Below, in pieces: positions 1 to 8,222 of a stretch of DNA of 58,530 nucleotides. Both the position numbers and the translations under genes were made by a program. The number at the start of each line of letters is the position of its first letter. Position 1 is the first letter of the stretch. This stretch comes from a virus, in IMG/VR virus record IMGVR_UViG_3300035678_000002, positions 1-58,530 of that record; one strand, written 5' to 3'. The notes below the pieces were generated by a model. The model searched no databases. It had not been told where the DNA came from and saw only the letters and a program-made list of their open reading frames with translations.

Positions 1-3000
1 GGGAGATCCACTTGTCGCCCGACGTGCCGGAGTCCTTCGCCTGCTCGAGGCCCTTCAGCGGGGTGGCGTAGCGGACCTGGCCGGGGAGGGCGTTGGCCGG
101 GGGGATGACCGCGCCGGTCGGGATCTGCCCGGCCGGGGTACCGGCCGGGGTGAACCGGTCGATCAGCTTCTTCGCCTTGTCGGCGGACGGCCCCTTCGCG
201 GTGGTCGCGATGAACGACAGGTCGCCGAGCAGGTGGCCCTGCTCCTGGGCGTTGAGCTGGCCGAAGTCGGAACCGCGCAGCGCCCCGTACGTGGCCAGCT
301 GGTGCGCCATGGTGTGCGACTTGCCGGACGCGTGGACGCCGTAGATGGTGTCCAGGGCGGCCTGCACGTGCGGTTGCACGTTCGCCTGCACGGTCGTCGG
401 CGTGTACCCGGACGGGCTGGCGGCGGGGGCCTGCGGGTGCAGGGTGGCGTTGATCGCGGTCTGGAACGCGCCGGGGAGCCGCGCGACCCGCTCGTCGATG
501 GCGTCGCGGTACGTCTTGTCGAGCTTGTCGAAGTCGGCCTTGCTGAGCTTCCCGAGCGCGGTCACCACGGCCGGGTCGAAGGAGTCCCGGCCGGGCCTCG
601 GGTCGGTGATGCCGATCGCCACGATCTGGTCGCCACTGAGGTTGGTGGGCGTGCTGAGCTGGAACTCCTTGGTGAACAGCGCGTTGTACCGGATCGGCAG
701 CGGGTGGCCCGTGTCGTGCGCGATCTTGTCCAGGTCGGCGTTGATCAGGTCCTGGTCGCCCTGGGTCATGAGGCGGAACTGGCTGATCGGGACCTCGCTG
801 TACACCCGGGTCCGGTCGTACGGGTTGATGACCTTCGTGCCGAAGTTGGAGATGTCCGAGGCGTGGCGCATGCGCCGGTCGGAGTAGACGGTCCGCATCC
901 CGTTGAGGTGGTCCTTGAGGGTTGCGGGCATCACCTTGAACGGGTTGTCGGTGGTGGACCAGGTGCTGACGGGTCCGCCCCGCTCGGCCCGCGTCTGAAG
1001 CCCGTCCAGGTGGGCATCGATGGCATCGCGGGCGTACAACGGCAGGCTGCCGAAATCCTGCGGGTCCAGCTTGCGGTACGTATCCAGCATGGTCGGGCTG
1101 GCGTAGCTGCCGCTGGCGGCGGCCTTGACGGCCTCGTGCTGGTTCGGGGTGAGCGGGACACTGCCGTCCAGTCGGCGAAGCGCGAGCCACGTCCCGGTCT
1201 TCGCGTGGTCGTTGGTCTGGTCGGTGATGCGCTGCCGCAGGATTCGCGCGACCTTCACCTGCGCGGCCAGCGGCAGGCCCTCGAACTCCTTCAGCCGTTC
1301 CGGCGGGATCTCCGGGTCACTGCCGGAGATGTGCAGCAGGTTGTCCACCACGTGGTTCTTGGTGGCGGTGGACCAGGGGCTGCCAGGCGCCAGGCCGGTT
1401 TCGATGATGTGTACGCGTAGCGCCTTGACGGCCTCGGCGTGGATCGGGTGAGAGGAGGCCAGCTCGGCTTCGGTGGCCCGGAAGATGTCCGAGATGTCGG
1501 AGGAGCTGAGCCGGGGTGCGGGCACGAAGTTGTACTTGTTCTGCGCCCGCGAGATCGAGCGGTACGTGCCGCTGTGGCCGCTGTACGGGTTGTCGATCAG
1601 CTCCGCGCGCAGCCAGACCGGCATCGTCGGGTTGTCCTCGGCGATCCGCTGGGCTTCCTTCTCCAGGCGGGCGCCGGGGGAGTTGGGGTCGCTCATCTTC
1701 GACGGCGATGCGACCCGGGCGTGCAGGTACTCGGACCACACGTCGTCGGCGGTGATCTTCCCGGCGCGGAAGTCGGCCTCGGCCTGGCGCAGCTGGTGGA
1801 TGCCCGGGTGCACGCCGGTGTACGCGGTCAGCGCCTTCTCGGCGTCCTTGTCCAGGGCCGTGATGCCGTTGGCCGGGTCCTTCTGGGCGGTGTGCAGCCC
1901 GTGCAGCGCGTCGGTGATCTTGCGCTGCTCCTCCGGCTTGAGGGCGTCGAACTGCGTCTTCGACAGGGCGGACAGATCCTTGACCCGATCGACGTGCATG
2001 GTGCCCGGGGTCAGGCCGCTCGGCTTGTCGGCCGCCTTCAGAGCGTCGGCGACCTTCGCCGCCTCCTTGGCGCCCCTGGTCTGCGCCTCGGCGTGCAGCG
2101 CGTTCAGCGACGGCTCGTGGTCGCGCTTGGTGCCGTCCGGCTGCGGCCCGGCGTCGATCATCTTCTTCAGGGCGGCGGCGCGGGCGGCGGCGTGCGGGGT
2201 GGACTGGCTGTGGTTCGCGATGAAGTCGAGGCGCGCGGTGATGGTCCTGCGGTCGACGGCGTCGAGCCTGCCGACCGAGGTGTGGCTGAGCTGGCCGATC
2301 CGCTTGATCACGTCGTCCGAGGGGGCGGCACTCGAGGCCGCCTTGACGGCCTCGTTCATCGGGTCGCTGTAGCCCTTGGCCGGTGGCACGGGGACGGCAC
2401 TACTCCCAGGGGCCTTGCCTCCGGGAGCGGCCGAGACGGGATGCCTTGATCCAAAACGATCGAGGAGATCGGTCGCGGCCTGCTGCTTCTTCGGGTCGAG
2501 GAACTTGCCCTTGGCGTTGGCGAGGTCGTCGCGGATCGTCTTCTGCTCGGCGGGGGCGAGGCTGTCGAACTCGGCCTTGGACAGCTTGCCGTACGAGTCG
2601 AGGTGCGTCTTGGCCATCTGCGCCTTGGGGGCGCTGCGGTTGGCGACGGCGTTGGCATGCTGGACGTGCGCGGCGGTGCCCGGGGACAGCGGCGCGGACG
2701 GCGTGGGGCCGGACGGTGCCGCCGGGGCGGCGGGGTGGAAGCGGTCCTTCAGATCCTGGGCGAGCTGCCGGGTCTGCGAGCCGGTGCCGTTGGCGATCTG
2801 GTGGTTCAGGTCGGCGGTGACCTGCTTCTGCTCGGCCGGGGTGAGGCTGTCGAACTGCTTCTTGTCCAGGTTGCGGTAGATGAACGTGCGGGCGGCCGGG
2901 GCCAGCTTGGCCGACGGGTCGATGGCCTGGCGTACCTGGTCCACCGTGTCCGGCCTGCGCGCCTTGGGCGCGGCGGACGGAGTGGGGGCGGCGGGGGGCA

Positions 3001-4015
3001 GGCCCAGCGTGGCGCGCGCCTGCGCGGTGGTGGGCGCCGGGACCGGCTTGCTGGCCTGGCCGAGGCTGACCTTGCCGGGGGTCTGGCTGACCTTCTGGTA
3101 GACCTTCCCGCTCGGGGTGGTGACCGTGCCGGGCGTGCCGGGCGCCAGACCGTTGGCGGCGCCGGGCGCGGGCAGCTTCGCCAGTAGCTCGTCCGACTTC
3201 TTCTGCTGCGGGCCGAAGCCGCGCGCCTTGATGGCGGTCAGCTCGTTGCGGATGGTCGTCTTGTCCGCGTCGGTCAGCCCGTTCCACTCCTGCGGGGTGA
3301 TCTTCGCGGCCTTGTCCAGCTTGTAGGTGTCGGTGACCTTCGGCTGGGTGATGACGAATGCGGGGCCGCGACCGGCGACCGTGGGCTTCTTCTGCTTCGG
3401 ACCGAGCGGAAGCGGTGCCGTCTTGACGGTGATGCCTGCCGCCTTGGTGACGGCCTGCCCGGCATGGTGGGCCTGACCTCCGGCGAGGTCGGCCTTCTGG
3501 TTGACCTGCCTGAGGGGTACGGCCTGCGCGTTGTGGGCCGGGTGGGTGGGGGCGGGCTTCGGCTTGATCTCGGTGAGCAGGCGGCGGGGGATCGGCTTGC
3601 CCTGGGAGCGCAGGTCGGCGATGCGCTGCACCCGGCGCGCGTTGGCCTTCTTGACCCGCTCCTCTTCGATCTGGTGGTACGTGCCGGGGGACACCGAGTG
3701 CAGGGTGCCCTTCCAGCCCTTGCAGGGGCCGGGGTGCAGCGGGTGACGGCAGGCGGTCAGCGAGCACGGCTCGTGCGCGTCGTCGTCCTGCTGCGTCCAG
3801 GCGGTGACGGAGGCGAGGACGGCAGCCGGGCCACCGAGGTCGATGGGAGCCGCAGGCGACGTGCCTGGCCCGGCGATCGAGGCGGTCATGTTGTGGCGGC
3901 CGACGGCGGCGCCGACGTCGAGAAGGATGCGGCCGATGTCGAACGGCATCGCGGAGGTCTTGCCGTTGGCGCGACCGGCAAGCACCATTCCGAGCGTCGT
4001 CATGCCCGCGAGCAT
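1..4015 (-). CDS. Giant virion-type polyvalent protein, N-terminal part (continues at 58530)
   Basis: The minus strand is open without a stop from an ATG at 4015 (or in-frame ATG at 4003) to base 1. Near the N-terminus is a Cys/His cluster (C-SLTA-C-RHPLHPGP-C) that could bind zinc. The rest is Ala/Pro-rich linker alternating with helical repeats of the form L-x3-F-x2-L-x3-EQ-x2-I-x2-DL, seen at least eight times. The frame reads into the NUDIX/ADP-ribosyltransferase segment at the other end of the window if one terminal g is shared, making about 1,748 residues. It lies after portal, MuF and a sugar cassette, so an internal or injected virion protein is likely by inference. No ribosome site is strong. 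Confidence 0.75.
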   Translation of the reverse strand, partial: MLAGMTTLGMVLAGRANGKTSAMPFDIGRILLDVGAAVGRHNMTASIAGPGTSPAAPIDLGGPAAVLASVTAWTQQDDDAHEPCSLTACRHPLHPGPCKGWKGTLHSVSPGTYHQIEEERVKKANARRVQRIADLRSQGKPIPRRLLTEIKPKPAPTHPAHNAQAVPLRQVNQKADLAGGQAHHAGQAVTKAAGITVKTAPLPLGPKQKKPTVAGRGPAFVITQPKVTDTYKLDKAAKITPQEWNGLTDADKTTIRNELTAIKARGFGPQQKKSDELLAKLPAPGAANGLAPGTPGTVTTPSGKVYQKVSQTPGKVSLGQASKPVPAPTTAQARATLGLPPAAPTPSAAPKARRPDTVDQVRQAIDPSAKLAPAARTFIYRNLDKKQFDSLTPAEQKQVTADLNHQIANGTGSQTRQLAQDLKDRFHPAAPAAPSGPTPSAPLSPGTAAHVQHANAVANRSAPKAQMAKTHLDSYGKLSKAEFDSLAPAEQKTIRDDLANAKGKFLDPKKQQAATDLLDRFGSRHPVSAAPGGKAPGSSAVPVPPAKGYSDPMNEAVKAASSAAPSDDVIKRIGQLSHTSVGRLDAVDRRTITARLDFIANHSQSTPHAAARAAALKKMIDAGPQPDGTKRDHEPSLNALHAEAQTRGAKEAAKVADALKAADKPSGLTPGTMHVDRVKDLSALSKTQFDALKPEEQRKITDALHGLHTAQKDPANGITALDKDAEKALTAYTGVHPGIHQLRQAEADFRAGKITADDVWSEYLHARVASPSKMSDPNSPGARLEKEAQRIAEDNPTMPVWLRAELIDNPYSGHSGTYRSISRAQNKYNFVPAPRLSSSDISDIFRATEAELASSHPIHAEAVKALRVHIIETGLAPGSPWSTATKNHVVDNLLHISGSDPEIPPERLKEFEGLPLAAQVKVARILRQRITDQTNDHAKTGTWLALRRLDGSVPLTPNQHEAVKAAASGSYASPTMLDTYRKLDPQDFGSLPLYARDAIDAHLDGLQTRAERGGPVSTWSTTDNPFKVMPATLKDHLNGMRTVYSDRRMRHASDISNFGTKVINPYDRTRVYSEVPISQFRLMTQGDQDLINADLDKIAHDTGHPLPIRYNALFTKEFQLSTPTNLSGDQIVAIGITDPRPGRDSFDPAVVTALGKLSKADFDKLDKTYRDAIDERVARLPGAFQTAINATLHPQAPAASPSGYTPTTVQANVQPHVQAALDTIYGVHASGKSHTMAHQLATYGALRGSDFGQLNAQEQGHLLGDLSFIATTAKGPSADKAKKLIDRFTPAGTPAGQIPTGAVIPPANALPGQVRYATPLKGLEQAKDSGTSGDKWIS
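2448..2461 (+). repeat. Dispersed 14-bp element, copy 1
   Basis: GATCCAAAACGATC. Both GATC boxes are intact, 10 bp apart. It lies inside the giant gene and is antisense to it. Confidence 0.7.
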
Positions 4016-4019
4016 AGCG

Positions 4020-4033
4020 GATCGTTTTTGATC
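4020..4033 (-). repeat. Dispersed 14-bp element, copy 2
   Basis: GATCAAAAACGATC, full match including both GATC boxes. It sits just upstream of the giant gene start, sense to it and next to the tandem repeats at 4041-4080, so it is well placed to control expression. Confidence 0.8.
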
Positions 4034-4040
4034 TTCAGCG

Positions 4041-4080
4041 CCGTTCCGGACTGTTCCAGATCGTTCCGGATCGTTCGGAA
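4041..4080. repeat. Four tandem 10-bp GTTCCgGA units
   Basis: Four consecutive 10-bp units (ccgttccgga, ctgttccaga, tcgttccgga, tcgttcggaa) fill the gap between the epimerase stop and the giant gene. The period equals one helical turn, so all copies face one side of the DNA. CTGTTCC and GGAACAG at the edges could also form a hairpin. An operator is the simplest reading; a weak terminator is the alternative. Confidence 0.6.
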
Positions 4081-4083
4081 CAG

Positions 4084-4968
4084 TCAGCCCCGCAGCGCCC
4101 GCGCGACCCCCTCGGCCAGGTCGATCTTCGGCTCGTAGTACCGCCTCAGCCGTGTCGGATCCCCGACCCGGTACGCGACCCCGGCGGGCTTGTCGGCCAG
4201 GTACTCGAAGCACGGCTTGTAGCCGACCTGATCGCAGGCGATGTGCGCCAGCTCAGCCATCGACCACCCGACGCCGGTGCACAGGTTCACCGGCTCGGCC
4301 GGGTCGGCCTCCAGCACGACCTGCGCCTGCACCACGGCCAGCGCCCCGGCCACCACGTCGTCGATGTGCATCCAGTCGCGCACCTGGTTGCCGTCGCCCC
4401 AGATCACGAACGGGTTTTCCCGGCGGCGGGCACGCTCGATCAGCGCCCGGAAGGGGAAGTTCTCCGACTGGTCTTCGCCATAGCCAGAGAACGGCCGGAC
4501 CACGGTGACGGGCAGACCGGTCTTGCGGGCCTCGGCGGCCAGGCGTTCGCCGGTCAGCTTCGTCCAGCCGTACACCGAGTCGGGTTCCATGGCCCCGTCA
4601 AGCTTGATCAGGTTCTCGGCCAGCGACCCCATCGACGCCTTGACCTGGCGATGTACCGGGTAGGCGGCGCTCGACGACAGGTACAGCACCCGGCCCTGCC
4701 CGGTGCGGACCGCCCAGTCGAACATGGCGGCGTCCAGCATCAGGTTGCGAGCGAAGTGCTGCGGCTCGCCGTCGATGGCCGCCCGGTGCGGTGCCGAGGC
4801 GGCGGCGTGCACCACCAGATCCCAGCGCGCCCTGCTGGTCCGGAAGTAGTCGAGGGCGTCGTACCCGTCGGAGATGTCGATACCGGCCGTGGCCCAGCCC
4901 TGCCGGTCGAGGGCGTTGATCATGTGGCGGCCGACGAAGCCGGTACATCCCGTCACCAGCGCCCTCAC
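4084..4968 (-). CDS. NAD-dependent epimerase/dehydratase (extended SDR)
   Basis: Start GTG at 4968 overlaps the methyltransferase stop (GTGA), giving 294 residues, normal for nucleotide-sugar epimerases. The N-terminus has the NAD-binding glycine motif (VTGCTGFVG, residues 5-13). The serine region LSSSAAY lies near 98-103, followed by the catalytic Y-x3-K (YGWTK, Tyr133/Lys137). The C-terminal half has the substrate-side WMHIDD pattern. The family epimerises, dehydrates or reduces NDP-sugars. With the adjoining glycosyltransferase and methyltransferase it probably makes or tailors a sugar for virion or DNA decoration; the target is unknown. Confidence 0.85.
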   Translation of the reverse strand: MRALVTGCTGFVGRHMINALDRQGWATAGIDISDGYDALDYFRTSRARWDLVVHAAASAPHRAAIDGEPQHFARNLMLDAAMFDWAVRTGQGRVLYLSSSAAYPVHRQVKASMGSLAENLIKLDGAMEPDSVYGWTKLTGERLAAEARKTGLPVTVVRPFSGYGEDQSENFPFRALIERARRRENPFVIWGDGNQVRDWMHIDDVVAGALAVVQAQVVLEADPAEPVNLCTGVGWSMAELAHIACDQVGYKPCFEYLADKPAGVAYRVGDPTRLRRYYEPKIDLAEGVARALRG

Positions 4969-5525
4969 CGGCAGGCCCAGATCTGGTACGAGTAGCCGCC
5001 GATCGGGCGGGTGTCGACGGTGGTGTGGATGTCCGGGTTGAACCCGGCGGCGCGGAGCATCCCTCCGACGGCTTCGGCGTCCCAGCCCCACACGTGTTCG
5101 GGGTTCTGGTCGTCGGTCTCCCCGTCGGGGGTGGACAGGAGCAGGCGGCCAGCCTTCGGCCGGATGGCGCGGAGCACAGCGTCGGGGTCGTCGACGTGCT
5201 CGAGGGTTTCCGAGAGGATGAACAGGTCCACCGGGGCGATCTTCTTGATGGTCTGCTCGATGGGGCCGGTGTACGCGTAGCCGGGGGCGAAGTCGCCGAG
5301 CTGGAGGTGCGCGCCGTGGGAGTACTCCAGGCGGCGGGCGATCTCGGCGTTGCCGCAGGACAGGTCCGCGACCCGGCCCTTCGGGGGCAGTATCAGCCCC
5401 GCCATGGCCGAGGTGACGTCGACCCGGAACAGGTGGTCGTGCCAGTGCCGGTGATCGTGCGGCTTCGCGTACAGCTTCGCCAGTTCGTCGGCGGTGGGCA
5501 TAGGGCGCAGGCGGGTTCGCATCAT
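4965..5525 (-). CDS. SAM-dependent methyltransferase
   Basis: Start ATG at 5525 overlaps the upstream glycosyltransferase stop (ATGA); 186 residues. SAM-binding motif I appears as VADLSCGNAEI (about residues 52-62), with the acidic end of strand 2 near LGDF and a later LSETLEHVDD typical of class I small-molecule methyltransferases (motif II region). It lacks a target-recognition domain for DNA. Position between a glycosyltransferase and an epimerase suggests O- or C-methylation of a sugar or glycoconjugate, by inference. It could alternatively act on a protein. Confidence 0.8.
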   Translation of the reverse strand: MMRTRLRPMPTADELAKLYAKPHDHRHWHDHLFRVDVTSAMAGLILPPKGRVADLSCGNAEIARRLEYSHGAHLQLGDFAPGYAYTGPIEQTIKKIAPVDLFILSETLEHVDDPDAVLRAIRPKAGRLLLSTPDGETDDQNPEHVWGWDAEAVGGMLRAAGFNPDIHTTVDTRPIGGYSYQIWACR

Positions 5526-6214
5526 CGCAGGGCCTTCACCTTCGCCGCGTCGGTCGCCAGGTGGGGGGAGTAGTCGAGGTACGCGGTCTGGTCGTGCCCG
5601 TACATCGTGGGGGCGTTGACCCGGGCGTAGCCCTCGTCCATGGGCGCCTTGCCCGCGAACGGGTGCAGGTGCTCGACCACCACGTCCGGCAGGTAGCGCA
5701 GGCATCCGGCGAGCTGGCCGAGGTCGCGCCAGTAGTTGTCGACGAACAGGTGGGTGAGTACCGGCGGGGCCATGTGGCCGAGCGCCCGCACGATGTCGGC
5801 GGTCATCGCGACCTGCGTGGGGATGCGCTCATGCTGGAGCAGGTCGTCGCCGTAGACGATGCCGGTGCCCAGCCCGTGCAGGGCGTTCAGGTAGGCGCGG
5901 TCCCAGCCGATGGTGCGCGGCCGGTGGTCGTCGCCCATGAAGGCGATGGCGAACGTGTCGGCGCTGACCCACCGGGCTGCCGCGTTGAGTGCGCCGACCA
6001 TCGTCTTGACGCCGACGTTGATCCACACTGCTGCCGCCGGTTCGGGCTTGACCACCTCGTAGTATTCGCCGATTCGCGGGTCGTCGTCATCGACGGCGAA
6101 CGCGAGGAGCGTGTCAGCCGTGCAGGTTTCGCGGAGCGTCGCTGCGAGTTCTGCGGCGGCGGCCGGGCGGCCACGGGTGGGGACGATCACCAGCATCTCG
6201 GGGTCAGGGTTCAT
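5522..6214 (-). CDS. GT-A fold glycosyltransferase-like protein
   Basis: 230 residues starting ATG at 6214. The N-terminus IVPTRGRP is the opening strand-loop of GT2-like enzymes. An acidic run DDDD at 42-45 and FMGDDHRPR near 92-100 are candidates for nucleotide-sugar and metal binding (DxD-like). It heads a three-gene cassette with a methyltransferase and an epimerase, all coupled by overlapping stop-start codons. The acceptor may be a capsid or tail protein, as seen in other phages with virion glycans; no sequence feature fixes this. Confidence 0.75.
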   Translation of the reverse strand: MNPDPEMLVIVPTRGRPAAAAELAATLRETCTADTLLAFAVDDDDPRIGEYYEVVKPEPAAAVWINVGVKTMVGALNAAARWVSADTFAIAFMGDDHRPRTIGWDRAYLNALHGLGTGIVYGDDLLQHERIPTQVAMTADIVRALGHMAPPVLTHLFVDNYWRDLGQLAGCLRYLPDVVVEHLHPFAGKAPMDEGYARVNAPTMYGHDQTAYLDYSPHLATDAAKVKALR

Positions 6215-6237
6215 GCCTGGCAGTGTAGGCCGGTCGC

Positions 6238-6408
6238 CTACGTGCCCGTGGTCCAGGGCGTTTCCGGCGCGCTGTCGGGCGTCTTGTTGGCCGCCTTGCG
6301 CCGGGCCTTGACGACCTCCCGCAACGTCAGCTTCTTGCGCTGGGTCTGCGGGGTGGTGCTGGGTGCGCAGCCGGACCCGTCGGTGTTGGTCATGTCGGCG
6401 AGCTTCAC
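6238..6408 (-). CDS. Small basic protein of unknown function
   Basis: 56 residues. GTG at 6408 overlaps the MuF protein stop (GTGA), so translation is probably coupled. After a Thr/Ser-rich start comes a basic helix (QRKKLTLREVVKARRKAANK). No family recognised. The tight coupling to the head protein hints at a role in head assembly, but this is only positional. Confidence 0.6.
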   Translation of the reverse strand: MKLADMTNTDGSGCAPSTTPQTQRKKLTLREVVKARRKAANKTPDSAPETPWTTGT

Positions 6409-7796
6409 GCCCGGCCCGCCTTCTTCAGGGTCTGGTTCTGCTGGGCGGTGCGCTGCGCGGTGGCCTTGGCCGCCTTCTGCTTGCGGTACGCGGCGGCGTC
6501 TTTCTTCGACATCTTCGCGATCTTGGCCTGCTCGCGGCGGCGGGCGAGGATGGCATCGGCGCGCTTGCCGAGGGAGTCCTTCTGCCGCTTGGCCCGCTTG
6601 TCCAGGGCGTCCTGCTGCTTGGTGTCCGACACGGCGGTCGACTTGGCCTTGGCGTTGACCCCGGCGGCCTGCTTCAGGGTCTGCTGGTGGGGGCGTAGCG
6701 CCTTGCGGTATCCGGCGATGGCCTTGCGGGCCATGGCGGCGAGCTTCGGGTTGGTGGCGCCCTGCGCGGCGACCTGGGCGGCCTGGGCGATGGCCTGGTT
6801 GAGGCCGGTGACGGCGGTCTGCGCCACCTGGACGGGGTTGGCCTTGGTGGCGTCGGTCTGGCCGGGTTCGGTCTGGCCGCGCTTCTGGCCCTTGCACAGG
6901 CCGGGCTTGTGGGTCTGCATGCAGAATCGGCCGTCGGTGCACGCCTCCTGCATGAGAGTGATCGAGGCGCTGAGACCGTCTTTGTACTGGCGGTTGCCCA
7001 TCTTGGTGGGCTCGTTTTTGATCTCCAGCAGTTCGACGCACCGGCAGTTGATCACCTCCTGCGGGGGGGCGTCCGGGTCGTGCGGGTGCATCATCTGGAA
7101 GCCGCCGACGATGAACGGCTGCGCGAACGGGACGGTCTGCCCGTCGGCTTCGACATGATCGGGCCGGGTGCGGGAGTCGTCGGTGGCGAGCCAGCGCTTC
7201 ACCCATTCGGTGCCCGGGTCGTTCTCGACGATCATGGCGAAGGCGTCGTGCAGCCCACCGTTGTAAGCGCCGACGACCTCGGTTCGTGCAACGGTGCGGG
7301 CGCGGCCCTTCCACGTGGGGATGCTGGTGTCGGCGAACATCTGTTCGACCTGGGCGGTCACGTCGGGGATGCTTGCGCCGTTGACTGTTGCCGAGTCAAT
7401 GATCTGGGAGACCAGGCCGTACACCTCGGTCGGCACGGCGTTCAGCCGGTTCTCCCGCTGCGCGATCCAGTTCCGCACGAACGGCCGGGACTCGAACGCG
7501 GTATCGTCGGCGAACAGGTTCCGGTACGGGGCGGCCAGCACCTCACGCGCCACCTGGGCGGTGTACTTCGCGGTCAGCGCCGTCCACTTCGGGGTCTGGG
7601 AGAAGACGGTCAGCGGGTCGGGGACGAGGCCGAGCGTGGCGACGCCACCGGCGAACATGGCCGTCTTCACGGCGGCCATCCACTCGAGCATCATCTCCAG
7701 GTACGCCTCATACAGGGGCGGCTCGTACTGGGCGAACACCTCGGCGGCGGCCTGCTTCTGCGCGGCGGCGTCAGGCAGGGTTGTCGGCTGGGCCAT
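6405..7796 (-). CDS. MuF-like minor head protein
   Basis: 463 residues, ATG at 7796 preceded by GAGGAGG. The central region shows the SPP1 gp7/MuF head morphogenesis signature: ARTEVVGAYN, then DDSRTRPDHVEADGQ, and a closing INCRC motif. MuF proteins sit at the portal vertex inside the head. The C-terminal third is lysine/alanine/glutamine-rich and helical, with repeated AxQxAxxxA heptad-like stretches, so probably coiled coil. A Cys cluster (CTDGRFCMQTHKPGLC) follows the MuF core. It sits one short gene pair downstream of the portal, the standard order. Confidence 0.88.
   Translation of the reverse strand: MAQPTTLPDAAAQKQAAAEVFAQYEPPLYEAYLEMMLEWMAAVKTAMFAGGVATLGLVPDPLTVFSQTPKWTALTAKYTAQVAREVLAAPYRNLFADDTAFESRPFVRNWIAQRENRLNAVPTEVYGLVSQIIDSATVNGASIPDVTAQVEQMFADTSIPTWKGRARTVARTEVVGAYNGGLHDAFAMIVENDPGTEWVKRWLATDDSRTRPDHVEADGQTVPFAQPFIVGGFQMMHPHDPDAPPQEVINCRCVELLEIKNEPTKMGNRQYKDGLSASITLMQEACTDGRFCMQTHKPGLCKGQKRGQTEPGQTDATKANPVQVAQTAVTGLNQAIAQAAQVAAQGATNPKLAAMARKAIAGYRKALRPHQQTLKQAAGVNAKAKSTAVSDTKQQDALDKRAKRQKDSLGKRADAILARRREQAKIAKMSKKDAAAYRKQKAAKATAQRTAQQNQTLKKAGRA
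7010..7023 (-). repeat. Dispersed 14-bp element, copy 3
   Basis: GATCAAAAACGAGC, within the MuF-like gene and sense to it, encoding EIKNE. Confidence 0.6.
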
Positions 7797-7977
7797 CGGG
7801 GGCCTCCTCGGTCAGCCCGTACGCCGGGTCGGTGAGCACGCGATTCACGGTCTCGATGCGCCTGCGCTGGCGCTCGACCAGCGGATGGCCTTCGGTCAGC
7901 CCGAGGAGCAGGAGGGCGTCCAGTTCCTGCTGATAGCGAGCCTTGTCCTGCTCGAAATCTTCGCGCGTCCAGTTCAC
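7771..7977 (-). CDS. Short helical protein between portal and MuF
   Basis: 68 residues. GTG at 7977 overlaps the preceding stop (GTGA), and its 3' end overlaps the MuF start by 26 nt. Sequence is charged and helical (WTREDFEQDKARYQQELDAL), ending in an acidic/proline tail. No family recognised. A head-assembly helper is possible from position only. Confidence 0.6.
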   Translation of the reverse strand: MNWTREDFEQDKARYQQELDALLLLGLTEGHPLVERQRRRIETVNRVLTDPAYGLTEEAPDGPADNPA

Positions 7978-8222
7978 TGCCGCCACCACGCGATAAGGAA
8001 CAGGATGCCCCCGTCGGCGATGAGGGAGAGGGCCAGGACGGCGATGACGGCAAGGATCCCGTGCGCGTTCCAGTCCGTCGGAAGGATGGTTGTTACGGGC
8101 CGTGACCGGCGGTGGGTGCCAGGCCCGGGATTCGGGCACTCGTACTGGCGAGTAACAACCTTTTGCCCGTTTCCCGTCACGCTGCGTACACCAGGACCGG
8201 GGATGTACGGCACGTCGATCAC
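7974..8222 (-). CDS. Small membrane protein
   Basis: 82 residues. GTG at 8222 overlaps the portal stop (GTGA). A single hydrophobic segment (ILAVIAVLALSLIADGGILF) lies near the C-terminus after a soluble proline- and arginine-rich N-terminal part with one Cys. Function unknown; it is not an obvious holin because of the single late membrane span. Confidence 0.6.
   Translation of the reverse strand: MIDVPYIPGPGVRSVTGNGQKVVTRQYECPNPGPGTHRRSRPVTTILPTDWNAHGILAVIAVLALSLIADGGILFLIAWWRQ

Noticed and set aside
233-1420. Long plus-strand reading frame opposite the giant gene
   Set aside because: High G+C makes opposite strands open; composition is Val/Arg/Gly-rich without ribosome site, and the minus strand has repeats and a NUDIX continuation.
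2400-3767. Minus-strand frame of 455 codons
   Set aside because: Out of frame with the giant gene and extremely Arg/Pro/His-rich; a shadow.
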